DNA of 64,000 nt from an uncultured Prevotella sp. Its GTDB lineage: Bacteria; Bacteroidota; Bacteroidia; Bacteroidales; Bacteroidaceae. A program made the position numbers and the translations under genes. The DNA is taken from NCBI GenBank assembly GCA_900315635.1, contig OMZV01000005.1, forward strand, positions 1 to 64,000, in the 5' to 3' direction. Shown here in pieces: positions 8,477-17,249 of this stretch (the stretch's first letter is position 1; each line of letters begins with the position of its first letter). The notes under the pieces are model-generated. The model ran no database searches. It was not told where the DNA came from and saw only the letters and a list, made by a program, of their open reading frames with translations.

Positions 8477-8507
8477 GTTTTGTATGGTTTATTTACCTAT
8501 AAGAATC

Positions 8508-10844
8508 TTACTTGCTCAGCAAGAACTTATGACCGTTCTGGATAACTACACCCTTGTAGCTCTTTGCTACACGCTGACCGGCGAGGTTGTACATAGGAGC
8601 ATTGACGTCGATAACAGCGTCAGCCTTAATCTCGTTGATAGCGTCAGGAGCTGCAGCTGTAGGAGCCTCTACAGGCTGAATCTCGTATGTAGTGTTGTAC
8701 TTGGTGATGATACCCTTGATGTTGACATTCTGTGCCTCAGCAACAGTATAACCATCGATATGGAATCCGTTGTATACCTGCAGGCTGTCGTTGCCAACTA
8801 CTGCATAGTAGTTTGTACGCTCGCCGGAAGTCTTGGAAACAATGTTCACGTTCTTCAGCTGTACGAGGTCAGATACATAGTTCTGTGCATCAGCAACATT
8901 GATGTCCTTAGCCTGAACAGGATCGCCAGCTGTAGCAGTGAATGTTGTATTGCTGGTGTTGTCGTTCTTACCACCCTGAACGAGACCGTAATAGTCCTCA
9001 CGGGTCAAGTTAACAGTACCGTTCAGAACCTGGTTTGCAGTGAGGTCGAGACCAGCATTGCGCAGGCAGAGAGCACCTGAAGCGTCACGGATGTATGTAG
9101 AATTGTTGCCATTGTTAGAAGTCCATGAATAGAGGACCTCTGCATTGGTCAGAGTCAGGACAGCAGGAGTATTAACAGCAAGTGCATTGAATGCAGCGAT
9201 GTCGGCTGCAGTCTTTGTCTCGACAGGCTTGTTCTTATGGTTTGTCTGTACGATCTTTCCGCCACGAGCCAGCTCGTAAGTGCCGTTGTAGTTCTGGAGC
9301 TGACCATAAACGATTACAGCGTCACCAACAGCAATCTGGTTTGCATCAGTGAACTTAGCGCCGTCGAGGTTGAAGCAGTCAAAGCAGTAGAACTGATCAG
9401 CTGTAGTGGTACCGTCTGCAGAAATGTAGAAGCGAGCGTTGCCATATTGGTCAGTATTAACCTGTGTGATACTTGAAACGATACCCTTTACATAGTAGCT
9501 TGCGTCAGACTTAGCGCCAGAAGCGAGTGCGCTTGCAGCAGCATTAGCCTCAGCAGGAGTATATGGATTGTCGATAGTTGTGCCCTTGTCGCCTATAGGA
9601 GTAGAACCGCCTTCGTCCTTTACAGAGAAGTTGTTGATCTCCCATGTGCCGGCAGCAGACTCAGTGCTGACATACTTGAAGGCAATCTTTACGGTCTTGC
9701 CTGCGAATGCAGAAAGGTCGATAGAGTTGTCGACAAATGTCCAGTCTTTGCCAGTGAAGTAGTTAGGAATAGTTACCTGAGTCTTCTCGTTGGTAGCCTT
9801 ATCGATTACCCAAAGAGTAGCCTCGTCAGAAGGAGTTCCGAAGAACTTGCCTGTATGACTGAAGGTAAGGGTTGGCTTTGTAGCGTTGGTGAGGTCGATG
9901 AATGGAGACTCGAGCCAACTCTCTGAAGCCAGATTCTTGCGGTTAACGTATGCAGAAGCATGCATGTGTGCAGGAGTAGTGCCCGACTTGTCTCTCCACT
10001 GCCATACGTAATTTAAGCCATCAGGAATAGTGACATTGTCGATAGTGAAGTCGCCCTGTCCGTCAGAAAGTGCAGAGTAAGGAAGAGAAACAGATGCGTT
10101 AGGATCCTGCTTTACGAATGTCGCTGTAGCAACGTCGCTGGCATTGAAGTCTGCGTCGTAAGCAATAGCCTTAACAGTTGTTGTCTCAGCGATGGTGAAC
10201 GGACCGGTGTACTCTGTGCTGCGGTCGTCAGGTGTCTGGTCAGCATCAGTAGTGTAGAAGATGCTTGCGCCCTCACCTGCGGTGATAGTAACGGTAGTTG
10301 ACTCAGTGAAAGGAGTTGTGCCGCTGATGGTTGGCTTAGTAACAGTAACTGGGGTCTCACCACCCTCACCGGTAATAACGACCTTGTCCAAGTCGAACTG
10401 ACCACCTTTTGTATCGCCATCAGTTCCATGAACAGCCTTGTCGCCAACGGTGAAAGTAACCTCGGCAACACCTGTTGTGTTAGTCCAAGTGGTAGTGCCT
10501 GCCTCGGTATCGAGTGTTACAGTACCAGTAGATGCTGTAACGTCAGCCCATCTTCTCTTGCCCTGTTTCGACATTGTGAAGACAAGCTTTGTGAAGCTAG
10601 TGCCACTAACCTTGAAGGTGTTCTTTGCATAGATGCGCAGATCCTTTGAATTGTTGTTCTGTGTTGGAACGGTAGCACCCTCTGCCTTGTCAGCGGCGAA
10701 AGTAAAGCCACTGGCTGTAAGGGTAAAGCCATTGTCAGTTGCGGTTATTGACTGCTTGGTGAAGTCAATTTCTGTTTGTGCGAAACTAACTGCACTTACA
10801 ATAGCCAGTAACGACAACATTGTGAAGCGTAAAACTTTGTTCAT
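8508..10844 (-). CDS. Secreted multidomain protein: CHB_HEX_C, choice-of-anchor-J-like and OB-like modules
   Basis: A 778-residue exported protein. The signal peptide is residues 1-22. A beta-rich domain follows, then a chitobiase-type C-terminal module (about 165-245: KPTISGTTPF..., IFYTTDADQTPDD..., TTTVKAIAYD). A jelly-roll-like domain comes next (255-410), with SWLESPFIDL and TLTFSHTGKF as in cleaved-adhesin/choice-of-anchor J domains. After that come two or three OB-like domains (430-725; YVKGIVSSI, VGDAVIVYGQL). The C-terminus MYNLAGQRVAKSYKGVVIQN is a terminal module common in exported Prevotella proteins. No catalytic residues are recognisable, so it may bind glycans or the cell surface. 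It is monocistronic. Confidence 0.82.
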   Translation of the reverse strand: MNKVLRFTMLSLLAIVSAVSFAQTEIDFTKQSITATDNGFTLTASGFTFAADKAEGATVPTQNNNSKDLRIYAKNTFKVSGTSFTKLVFTMSKQGKRRWADVTASTGTVTLDTEAGTTTWTNTTGVAEVTFTVGDKAVHGTDGDTKGGQFDLDKVVITGEGGETPVTVTKPTISGTTPFTESTTVTITAGEGASIFYTTDADQTPDDRSTEYTGPFTIAETTTVKAIAYDADFNASDVATATFVKQDPNASVSLPYSALSDGQGDFTIDNVTIPDGLNYVWQWRDKSGTTPAHMHASAYVNRKNLASESWLESPFIDLTNATKPTLTFSHTGKFFGTPSDEATLWVIDKATNEKTQVTIPNYFTGKDWTFVDNSIDLSAFAGKTVKIAFKYVSTESAAGTWEINNFSVKDEGGSTPIGDKGTTIDNPYTPAEANAAASALASGAKSDASYYVKGIVSSITQVNTDQYGNARFYISADGTTTADQFYCFDCFNLDGAKFTDANQIAVGDAVIVYGQLQNYNGTYELARGGKIVQTNHKNKPVETKTAADIAAFNALAVNTPAVLTLTNAEVLYSWTSNNGNNSTYIRDASGALCLRNAGLDLTANQVLNGTVNLTREDYYGLVQGGKNDNTSNTTFTATAGDPVQAKDINVADAQNYVSDLVQLKNVNIVSKTSGERTNYYAVVGNDSLQVYNGFHIDGYTVAEAQNVNIKGIITKYNTTYEIQPVEAPTAAAPDAINEIKADAVIDVNAPMYNLAGQRVAKSYKGVVIQNGHKFLLSK

Positions 10845-10931
10845 AAACAGTTGATTTTAATTATTAATGATGTTAGTTATTGAGATTAGTCAATTATTCT
10901 TTTTAATTTAGCCTTTAATCTTATTTGTGCA

Positions 10932-10939
10932 CAAAGATA
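10932..10939 (-). promoter_or_regulatory. -7 element upstream of the secreted multidomain gene
   Basis: TATCTTTG on the minus strand, about 90 bases before the start codon. A -33 box is not obvious. Confidence 0.45.
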
Positions 10940-11089
10940 ATAAATAAAATAGTGACAAGCAAGTTTTCAAGCATTAAAATTCAGTTAAAAAGGAACAATT
11001 TTTTCACTCATATTCAGATTGTTACATTAGTTTCGATTTAGGTTAAAGAATGAAAGGATTTCCTTCTTTTAAACAAACATGTCCACTGT

Positions 11090-11186
11090 GGGGAGATGGT
11101 TCTTTTAACATACATACCCACTGTGGGAATACGCCTTTACATATCCACTGTAGGGGCGCACCTTGTGCGCATCCCTACTGTGGGTA
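11090..11186. repeat. CCACTGTGGG repeats and a 40-bp hairpin
   Basis: CCACTGTGGG occurs at about 11091 and 11120. A larger element follows in which CCACTGTAGGGGCGCAC pairs, after a CTT loop, with GTGCGCATCCCTACTGTGGG, giving a long stem with few mismatches. The core CCACTGTAGGGGCG recurs near 33110. It lies directly downstream of the GH28-GH105 stop codon and may act as its 3' hairpin, although no T-run follows. The remaining 10855-11089 gap is AT-rich promoter DNA. Confidence 0.7.
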
Positions 11187-11194
11187 TATGGATA

Positions 11195-13774
11195 TTACTT
11201 GCTGGCAACCGGCAGACCCTGCTGTTCCATTTCAAGGCTTGCCCAGATGAACGGACCGACGCCCTTGCCATCGTTGTCACGGATTGGCTCCGACATATAA
11301 TACTCGAAACTTCCGTCACGACGCTTGTTGACCTTGTTCTCAGGAACATACGGAGGATTATAACCCGGACCAAGACCGCTGACCTCGCAACAATGGGTGA
11401 GGCTGATGGTCTTATCAGGATTAACCTTGATGAAGTTCTTGATAATTCCGTTGTATGCCTTGACACCTGCGTCCTTATAGTTTGCATCAAGATAACCAAG
11501 ACGATAACCCTTCAAGAGGCAGTAGGCGAACATGCTGCTTGCTGTTGCCTCAAGATAATTCTTTGGATCCTTGACATCGAGGACATCATACCACAGACCG
11601 GTCTTCTTGTCCTGGCACTTAACGAGTGCTGCCATTGCTTTCTGGAACAAGTTGACGACCTCGGCACGGCGGGCATAGTTTGATGGCAGTGCATCGAGGA
11701 CCTCAACCATTGCCATTGTATACCAACCCATTGCGCGAGCCCATGAATGCTGACTCTGACCCGTCTCAGGATTAGCCCAAAACTGCTTATGTGTCTCGTC
11801 CCAAGCGTGCTTCCAAAGACCAGTTGCAGGATCGTAAGTGCGCTTGTCAGTCTTTGTTATCTGGTCGACAGCATCATCCCAGTATTTCTTAGCTTTCTTA
11901 TAGCCTTTGAACTCAGGAGCTGCCTTGGTGTAGAACGGCAGTCCCATGAAGATTCCGTCGAGCCATACCTGATTGGCATAGATAGCCTTATGCCAGAACA
12001 CCCCTTCCTTGGTGCGTGGCTGGTTCTCAAGCTGTTTGAAGATGGTCTTCATGCCTTTGAGAATGCTTGGCTGAGGATAGAGCTGATAGAGGTTGATGAG
12101 GAAATGACCGGTGCGGCAGTTGTCAAGGTTGAAGTCCTCATACTTGTAACCAGTAATTGTGCCGTCGGCTGCAATCATCTTGTCGGGATAAGCCTTGCAA
12201 TAGTTGAGGACTGACTCGTCCTTGTAAGCACGGTAAGTGTCGAGCATTGGCTCAAGCTCCGTACCGATAGTGTAGCTCCAGCGCGGTTTCTTGGCGAAAT
12301 CGAGAAGATAAGACTGCGGGGCACGCTTCATTTCGGAATGAGTCATCCACTCGGAATAGTGCTTGTATGGCGGGTCGAGGAGAACAGTTGAGCCATTTAC
12401 AACAAGGTTGTTGAAGAAGATGTCGTGGCTCTTGCCCGTGCGCTTGACTGCCTGGTCCTGTACTCCATCGAATGTGCAGTTATCGACATGGATGTTGTAA
12501 ATCTCATCAGCATCGTCAAGACCATTGATAAGGACACCGTACTTACTCTTCTTGCAAGTTACATTACTCATATATACGTTGCGGACTGTCGGGATGTGAC
12601 CACGCTCGGCAGCTTCGTTAGGCTCGTAGGCAAGGTTGATGCGCATAACTGCCTCACCGCACTGACCGACGGTAATGTTGCGGACATAGATATTCTCAGT
12701 AACACCACCACGGCAAGTGTTTGTCTTGATGCGGAGCACACGGTCGAGGTTTGGCGAGTCCATCTCGCAGTTCTCAGCAAAGACGTTCTTTACTCCGCCG
12801 GAGATCTCTGAACCGATAACGACTCCACCATGACCGTCTTCCATAGTGCAGTTGCGGATGATGATGTTCTGACTTGGGATATTCCACTTCAATCCGTCGC
12901 GGTTTCGGCCACTCTTGATAGCTATGCAGTCGTCGCCTGTATGGAATGTGCAACCGTCAATGATAACGTTCTCACAACTCTCAGGGTCGCAGCCATCACC
13001 GTTAGGTCCTTCGTTCCAGATCTTTACTCCCTTGACAAGAATGTTCTTACTCAGCAATGGATGAATAACCCAGAAGGGCGAGTTAAGCAGTGTTACGTTC
13101 TTTATGGCTATACCCTCACAGTTGTAGAGATTGATAAGCTGTGGACGAAGACCTTTGTCCTTCATATCACGCTTTTCAATGTCAGTGCCTGCCTCAGCAA
13201 GCTTGAACAGCAAAGGACGACCGATTTTCTGGCTTTCCTCGAGTTGTGGGGTCCAGCCGAAGCGGTCTTTGCCACACCATTTCCACCATGTTGCGTTAGA
13301 GCCACCACCATCGATAGTTCCTTCTCCGGTAATAGCGATGTTCTTTTCACCGTAGGCATAAACACATGGGCTATAGTTCATGCAGTCCATTCCTTCCCAA
13401 CGGGTCTTTACAATAGGATAAAGAGTCTTGTCGAAAACGAACTGGAGTTTAGCGTCCTTCTGTATTTCCAGATTGACATTGCTCTTCAGACGAATGGCAC
13501 CGGTGTTGTAAGTTCCGGCTGGAACGACAACCTTTCCACCACCCTTCTTTGAGCATTCCTCAATAGCTTTGTTGATAGCCTTCTGGTTCTTGGCTGCAGT
13601 AGCCTTTGGCGATGCACCGTATTTGGTTACATCGTAAGTTTTGTCCTTGAAGACCGGTTCATTGACATTTTGCTCAATTTGTTTATACAAGGCATCATTC
13701 CATCCGTTCTGTGCAAATGCACATAACGGCATGAGTGCCAGCATGAGCAAGATTAGCTTTACGTTACGAATCAT
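11195..13774 (-). CDS. Pectin-degrading fusion enzyme: GH28 polygalacturonase-like plus GH105 unsaturated uronyl hydrolase
   Basis: An 859-residue exported protein (signal peptide 1-21). Residues 45-470 are a GH28 right-handed beta-helix with all the catalytic motifs: NGD (258-260), DD (281-282), GHG (314-316) and RIK (348-350). Residues 500-859 form a GH105 alpha/alpha barrel with WLDGIFMG (604-611), HAWDE (656-660, candidate catalytic Asp) and WARAMGWY (678-685). GH28 cleaves galacturonan or rhamnogalacturonan backbones; GH105 removes unsaturated uronic acids from oligomers made by lyases. Both activities in one periplasmic chain suggest pectin or rhamnogalacturonan-I use. No SusC/SusD genes are adjacent. 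Confidence 0.93.
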   Translation of the reverse strand: MIRNVKLILLMLALMPLCAFAQNGWNDALYKQIEQNVNEPVFKDKTYDVTKYGASPKATAAKNQKAINKAIEECSKKGGGKVVVPAGTYNTGAIRLKSNVNLEIQKDAKLQFVFDKTLYPIVKTRWEGMDCMNYSPCVYAYGEKNIAITGEGTIDGGGSNATWWKWCGKDRFGWTPQLEESQKIGRPLLFKLAEAGTDIEKRDMKDKGLRPQLINLYNCEGIAIKNVTLLNSPFWVIHPLLSKNILVKGVKIWNEGPNGDGCDPESCENVIIDGCTFHTGDDCIAIKSGRNRDGLKWNIPSQNIIIRNCTMEDGHGGVVIGSEISGGVKNVFAENCEMDSPNLDRVLRIKTNTCRGGVTENIYVRNITVGQCGEAVMRINLAYEPNEAAERGHIPTVRNVYMSNVTCKKSKYGVLINGLDDADEIYNIHVDNCTFDGVQDQAVKRTGKSHDIFFNNLVVNGSTVLLDPPYKHYSEWMTHSEMKRAPQSYLLDFAKKPRWSYTIGTELEPMLDTYRAYKDESVLNYCKAYPDKMIAADGTITGYKYEDFNLDNCRTGHFLINLYQLYPQPSILKGMKTIFKQLENQPRTKEGVFWHKAIYANQVWLDGIFMGLPFYTKAAPEFKGYKKAKKYWDDAVDQITKTDKRTYDPATGLWKHAWDETHKQFWANPETGQSQHSWARAMGWYTMAMVEVLDALPSNYARRAEVVNLFQKAMAALVKCQDKKTGLWYDVLDVKDPKNYLEATASSMFAYCLLKGYRLGYLDANYKDAGVKAYNGIIKNFIKVNPDKTISLTHCCEVSGLGPGYNPPYVPENKVNKRRDGSFEYYMSEPIRDNDGKGVGPFIWASLEMEQQGLPVASK

Positions 13775-13924
13775 AGTTTGTTTTTTGTTTCAGTTATTTC
13801 AATAGGTTACAAAGTTACAACAATATTTCGAGTTTGTTTCCCTTTTTATGTTTTTTTATTGATTTTATTATCAAACTTGTGTGTGCGGTCACAATGTTAA
13901 AAAAGAAATTTTCTTGCAATAAAA

Positions 13925-13957
13925 TTTGGTTTATTAAATAATATACTATACTTTTGC
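13925..13957 (+). promoter_or_regulatory. Promoter of candidate small RNA
   Basis: TTTG (13925-13928) and TACTTTTGC (13949-13957) are separated by 20 bases, a full match to the Bacteroidetes TTTG-N20-TAnnTTTG pattern. The predicted start is near 13963, only about 70 bases before a strong terminator. Confidence 0.75.
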
Positions 13958-13962
13958 CAATG

Positions 13963-14036
13963 TTTTTTAGTGGATTTAGATTATTGTCTAAATCATCCCT
14001 CGAGGTTGGCAGCATCCTGCGCCAACCTCTTTTTTT
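13963..14036 (+). ncRNA. Candidate small RNA of about 74 nt, two hairpins
   Basis: Downstream of a complete promoter lie two hairpins. The first is GATTTAGA-TTATTG-TCTAAATC (13973-13994, 8 bp perfect). The second is GAGGTTGGC-loop-GCCAACCTC (14002-14029) followed by seven T residues, a classic intrinsic terminator. No open frame fits. The lipoprotein gene after it has its own promoter (14047-14079), so this is probably an independent transcript rather than a leader. I do not recognise a known RNA family. The function is unknown; base pairing with mRNA targets is an inference. Confidence 0.62.
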
Positions 14037-14046
14037 GCCTTGGAAA

Positions 14047-14079
14047 TTTGGATGGGAGCTTTGCTTTTAGTATCTTTGC
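14047..14079 (+). promoter_or_regulatory. Promoter of the lipoprotein gene
   Basis: TTTG (14047-14050) and TATCTTTGC (14071-14079) with 20-base spacing, about 35 bases before the start codon. Confidence 0.72.
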
Positions 14080-14113
14080 AATCAGAAATAACTAAAAGCG
14101 AATCTATTCTTCA

Positions 14114-14662
14114 ATGAACAAAAGACAATTATCATTCTTTATGCTTGCCATTATATCTCTGTTTATAATGACTGTAAGCGGTTGTCAGAATGACGAGATA
14201 GCAGAAGCGACAGAGAGTGAGCAACAACCGGGAAGTTCCGGTGGTGATGATTCAGGCGATAGTGGAAGTGGCGGAAGTTCAAGTTCCGGCGATGAAGGTG
14301 GCGGTTCTGAACCGTCATTGCGCTATGACACGCTAACCGTAGCAGAGTTTGTCAATGGAAACTTCGAAGGTGGTGTGTTCGTCAGCGGATATATTGTCGG
14401 CGACTGTACAAAAAGTATTAAATATGCTGAGTTCGAACCGCCGTTCACTCATCAACAGGCTTTGCTCATAGCTGACGCACAGAATGAGACATCGCCTGAC
14501 TGTCTGGCTGCAATCCAATTGCCGCAAGGAAAGAAAAGGGATGCACTGAACCTTGTTGATCATCCGGAACATTTCCGTCATAGGATAACTCTGTTCGGCT
14601 ATCGGACGACTTATCTACGCATAGCCGGAATGAAGGATTTCAGCGCATTCTATGTAGAATAA
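14114..14662 (+). CDS. Lipoprotein with a DUF6359-like domain
   Basis: A 182-residue lipoprotein. A signal sequence ends in VSGC (lipobox Cys about residue 24). It is followed by a low-complexity Ser/Gly/Asp linker (about 40-68) that would hold the domain away from the membrane. Residues 75-182 resemble the OB-like DUF6359 domain: TVAEFVNGNF, VSGYIVGD, a CLAAIQLPQG strand, LNLVDHPEHF, and the terminal strand. The domain is common in Bacteroidales surface proteins; its ligand is unknown. It has its own promoter, is followed by the convergent aminotransferase gene, and shows no obvious partner gene. Confidence 0.78.
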   Translation: MNKRQLSFFMLAIISLFIMTVSGCQNDEIAEATESEQQPGSSGGDDSGDSGSGGSSSSGDEGGGSEPSLRYDTLTVAEFVNGNFEGGVFVSGYIVGDCTKSIKYAEFEPPFTHQQALLIADAQNETSPDCLAAIQLPQGKKRDALNLVDHPEHFRHRITLFGYRTTYLRIAGMKDFSAFYVE

Positions 14663-14690
14663 AGGGATATTGAAGCTTACCTATTTACAA

Positions 14691-15836
14691 TCAGAATGCA
14701 TTAATGAGTCGGATGACTTCACCGACTTCGTCATCTGTCATGGTCTGATTGCAAGGCAATGACAATTCCTGACGGTGTATCTGCTCGGTAATTGGATAGC
14801 TAAGACTGTTCCATTGGCTATAAGCTCCCTGCTTGTGTGGTGGAATCGGATAGTGAATCATTGTCTTAATTCCGTTGTCGAGCAAATATTTTTGAAGTTC
14901 GTCACGTTGTTCGGAGAGTATCGGGAAGATATGCCAGACATTATCGCCAAGGGAATAGATTTGCTTTGGCGATGATATTCCTTTAGTTCCGGGTATAACT
15001 ACTTTGAAGTTGCTTATCTCCGAAATATAGAGTTCGGCTATTTGCTTTCGTCTGTTATTTTCTTCATCTAGATACTTCAGCTTGACATCAAGCACAGCCG
15101 ATTGTATTTCGTCAATGCGGCTATTCCGTCCCTGGTAAGGGAAGACATACTTTCGGCTGGAACCATAGTTGCCTAAAGAGCGAATCGTTGCTGCAAGTCG
15201 CTCGTCATCGGTGGTTACAGCTCCAGCATCACCTAGGGCTCCGAGGTTCTTTCCAGGGTAGAAACTATGGGCTGCGGCATGACCTAACGAACCCGTACGC
15301 TGAGGTCCGAACATTGAAGGTTGGATATTGTATGTGCATCCATGAGCCTGAGCATTGTCCTCTATAAGTTTAAGATGATAATTGCGGCAGAGCTCGCCTA
15401 TCTTCTCGGTATAGGCACAACGACCATAAAGGTGTACAATGAGGATAGCCTTGGTCTTGTCCGTTATTGCTTCTTCTATCTTTGAATCGTCTATCTCTAG
15501 AGTGTCAAGGCGTGGTTCCACAAGAACAGGTGTCAGTCCGTTGTCTGATATTCCAAGAATCGAGGCAATAAATGTGTTCGCCGGGACAATCACTTCATCG
15601 CCATCAGACATTACGCCAAGTTCCTTGTATGCGCGGAAGATGAGCCATAGTGCGTCATAGCCATTGCCACAACCAACACAATATTGGGTTCCAATATACT
15701 GTGCAAAGTCATGCTCAAAGCGTTTGGTTGCCTCGCCTTGCAAGTACCAGCCGCTATTGACAACACGAAGAACGGCATCGTCAGTCTCCTGGCGGTGCAT
15801 ATCAGTGACTTTCTTAAGAGACAAATATTCTATCAT
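14691..15836 (-). CDS. DegT/DnrJ/EryC1-type sugar aminotransferase (FdtB/QdtB-like)
   Basis: A 381-residue PLP-dependent aminotransferase. The PLP lysine is in SFYPGKNLGALGDAGA (Lys196), with EDNAQAHG upstream; both are hallmarks of nucleotide-sugar aminotransferases. It probably aminates C3 of a dTDP-3-keto-6-deoxyhexose. Only a TTG start is available upstream of the ATG at 15836, and the ATG start MIEYLSLKKVTDMH matches FdtB-type proteins. It lies 14 bases after the acyltransferase gene, in a cassette with an FdtA-like isomerase and rmlB. The exact sugar (Fuc3NAc or Qui3NAc type) is not determined. Confidence 0.88.
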   Translation of the reverse strand: MIEYLSLKKVTDMHRQETDDAVLRVVNSGWYLQGEATKRFEHDFAQYIGTQYCVGCGNGYDALWLIFRAYKELGVMSDGDEVIVPANTFIASILGISDNGLTPVLVEPRLDTLEIDDSKIEEAITDKTKAILIVHLYGRCAYTEKIGELCRNYHLKLIEDNAQAHGCTYNIQPSMFGPQRTGSLGHAAAHSFYPGKNLGALGDAGAVTTDDERLAATIRSLGNYGSSRKYVFPYQGRNSRIDEIQSAVLDVKLKYLDEENNRRKQIAELYISEISNFKVVIPGTKGISSPKQIYSLGDNVWHIFPILSEQRDELQKYLLDNGIKTMIHYPIPPHKQGAYSQWNSLSYPITEQIHRQELSLPCNQTMTDDEVGEVIRLINAF

Positions 15837-15850
15837 AGAGCACAACTATA

Positions 15851-16795
15851 TTAAACTTTCCAAGTGTATGTATCATAACAGACGCCACGTCCACCGAAGC
15901 CTTCCTTCTGGAAGATCAGGTTGTTGTTGAGATAATGACCTCCATTCTCGGTTGATTTGCCGAAGTCGAAGTACAAAGCTGATGGATAGACATTATTGTT
16001 GATAAGTTTATCAAAGAGCAAGTCCAGTGCGCCTTCGGCTTTCCCCTCGTCAGTAGAAGCAATATACTGAGTGTGTATCACCTGTCCGGTATCAAAGATC
16101 AAAGTGCCTGCTATGGGCCGTCCCTTTATATTATATATAAGGTAAAGGGTGATTTTGTCAGGAAATCGGGATTTAAGTAATTGCAGTTCAGCAAGCGAAT
16201 GGACGGGATGGACGCCGTGCCTTGTCATCAAATTATTGTTAAGCATGTTCCAAAAAGACTCCAAGTCGTCCGACTTAGCGAACCTAAGGTTAGAGCGCAA
16301 AGCCTTCCGTAAGCCTGACTTTCGGGATTCAGCAAACTTAATTCTATTATTAAGAATAATGGTTGATGATATTTCCCTCGTCGTTAATTCGGCATGGCAC
16401 ACTTCAGTTAAAGCATACAAATCCTCCTGGGCAGGAAGTCTGTGATAAATCCAGGGCATAGCCTTATAGACGACCTTGACTATACCTTGCGCCGAAAGCC
16501 AATCATTAAGTTCCTTGTAAAGCTCAACAATATTCTCGGCGCTAGCCTTCTTATTCATCAGTAGTCCGCCGTAAGTGAGTCCCTGATGGGAATAGAGGAC
16601 ATCATCAACCCTATTGGCAGGGAGCAAAGCGAACAAAGTTCCCTTCCGATAGAACATCAAACTGCTATCAGTAAAGCGGTCATGATGATAGTCCATATAC
16701 CGACGGTCAAACAGGAATGTGGCATTCTTGCCATTAGCCACGAACCTGTTCCATTCGTTTTCAAGAGAAGGATTATAAAGCTTTATTTCGAACAT
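15851..16795 (-). CDS. FemAB/BioF2-like GNAT acyltransferase
   Basis: A 314-residue protein with the architecture of peptidoglycan-bridge/FemAB-like GNAT enzymes: an N-terminal half with YMDYHHDRF and LLPANRVDDVLYSHQGLTYG, and a C-terminal GNAT core (TLYLIYNIKGRPIAGTLIFD, TQYIASTDEGKAEGALDLLF). Its start overlaps the FdtA-like gene by 13 bases and its end is 14 bases before the aminotransferase, so it probably N-acylates the amino sugar made by these two. This is an inference from position; the classical FdtC acetyltransferase has a hexapeptide-repeat fold instead. An unrelated amide-bond-forming role is possible. Confidence 0.75.
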   Translation of the reverse strand: MFEIKLYNPSLENEWNRFVANGKNATFLFDRRYMDYHHDRFTDSSLMFYRKGTLFALLPANRVDDVLYSHQGLTYGGLLMNKKASAENIVELYKELNDWLSAQGIVKVVYKAMPWIYHRLPAQEDLYALTEVCHAELTTREISSTIILNNRIKFAESRKSGLRKALRSNLRFAKSDDLESFWNMLNNNLMTRHGVHPVHSLAELQLLKSRFPDKITLYLIYNIKGRPIAGTLIFDTGQVIHTQYIASTDEGKAEGALDLLFDKLINNNVYPSALYFDFGKSTENGGHYLNNNLIFQKEGFGGRGVCYDTYTWKV

Positions 16796-17187
16796 CCCTT
16801 GTATTTTAAGAACTCATCATAGTCATAGATGTAGTCCTCAGGTTGATAAAGTTCAGAAGCAAGACAAAGACAGACGGCACCTGATGAGAAATCATCGAGT
16901 GTACGCCAAATGCCCGGAGTTATGAGCAGTCCCTCCCAAGGGTGGTTAAGCAAATAACTGTGCTTTTCCTTTCCATCATCAAGATTGACTGTGAAGCTTC
17001 CGCTCATAGCCACAAGTAACTGATAAAGCCGCTTATGAGCATGACCGCCACGACTCTCACCGCCAGGAACATCATAAACCCAGTATGCACGCTTTATCTC
17101 GAAGGGAACATCCTTCAGTTGTTCGGCAACGGTCAAGTTGCCACGTCTGTCTGTTATCTTATTTAGCTTTATTATTTGCCCCAACAT
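16783..17187 (-). CDS. FdtA/QdtA-like dTDP-4-keto-6-deoxyglucose 3,4-ketoisomerase
   Basis: A 134-residue single-domain cupin. GGESRGGHAHKRLYQ (about 42-56) with its paired histidines and the strand SGSFTVNLDDG are typical of WxcM/FdtA ketoisomerases, which move the keto group of the RmlB product from C4 to C3 before transamination. A GTG at 17229 would extend the protein, but those codons come from a CTCCC/GGGAG palindromic repeat; the ATG at 17187 (MLGQIIKLNK) fits homologues. It overlaps the acyltransferase start. Whether the product is the fuco (FdtA) or quino (QdtA) isomer cannot be told here. Confidence 0.87.
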   Translation of the reverse strand: MLGQIIKLNKITDRRGNLTVAEQLKDVPFEIKRAYWVYDVPGGESRGGHAHKRLYQLLVAMSGSFTVNLDDGKEKHSYLLNHPWEGLLITPGIWRTLDDFSSGAVCLCLASELYQPEDYIYDYDEFLKYKGCSK

Positions 17188-17215
17188 TTCGATTTGTTGT
17201 TTAACTTCGCCTTTA

Positions 17216-17240
17216 AGCCCCTCCCGCACGGGAGAGGTTG
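17216..17240. repeat. CCTCCC/GGGAGG palindromic repeat copy
   Basis: CCCCTCCCGCACGGGAGAGG, a short palindrome of the family described at 18437 and 29352, between purT and the FdtA-like gene. It reads into the possible GTG extension of the latter. Confidence 0.6.
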
Positions 17241-17249
17241 GGTAGGACT

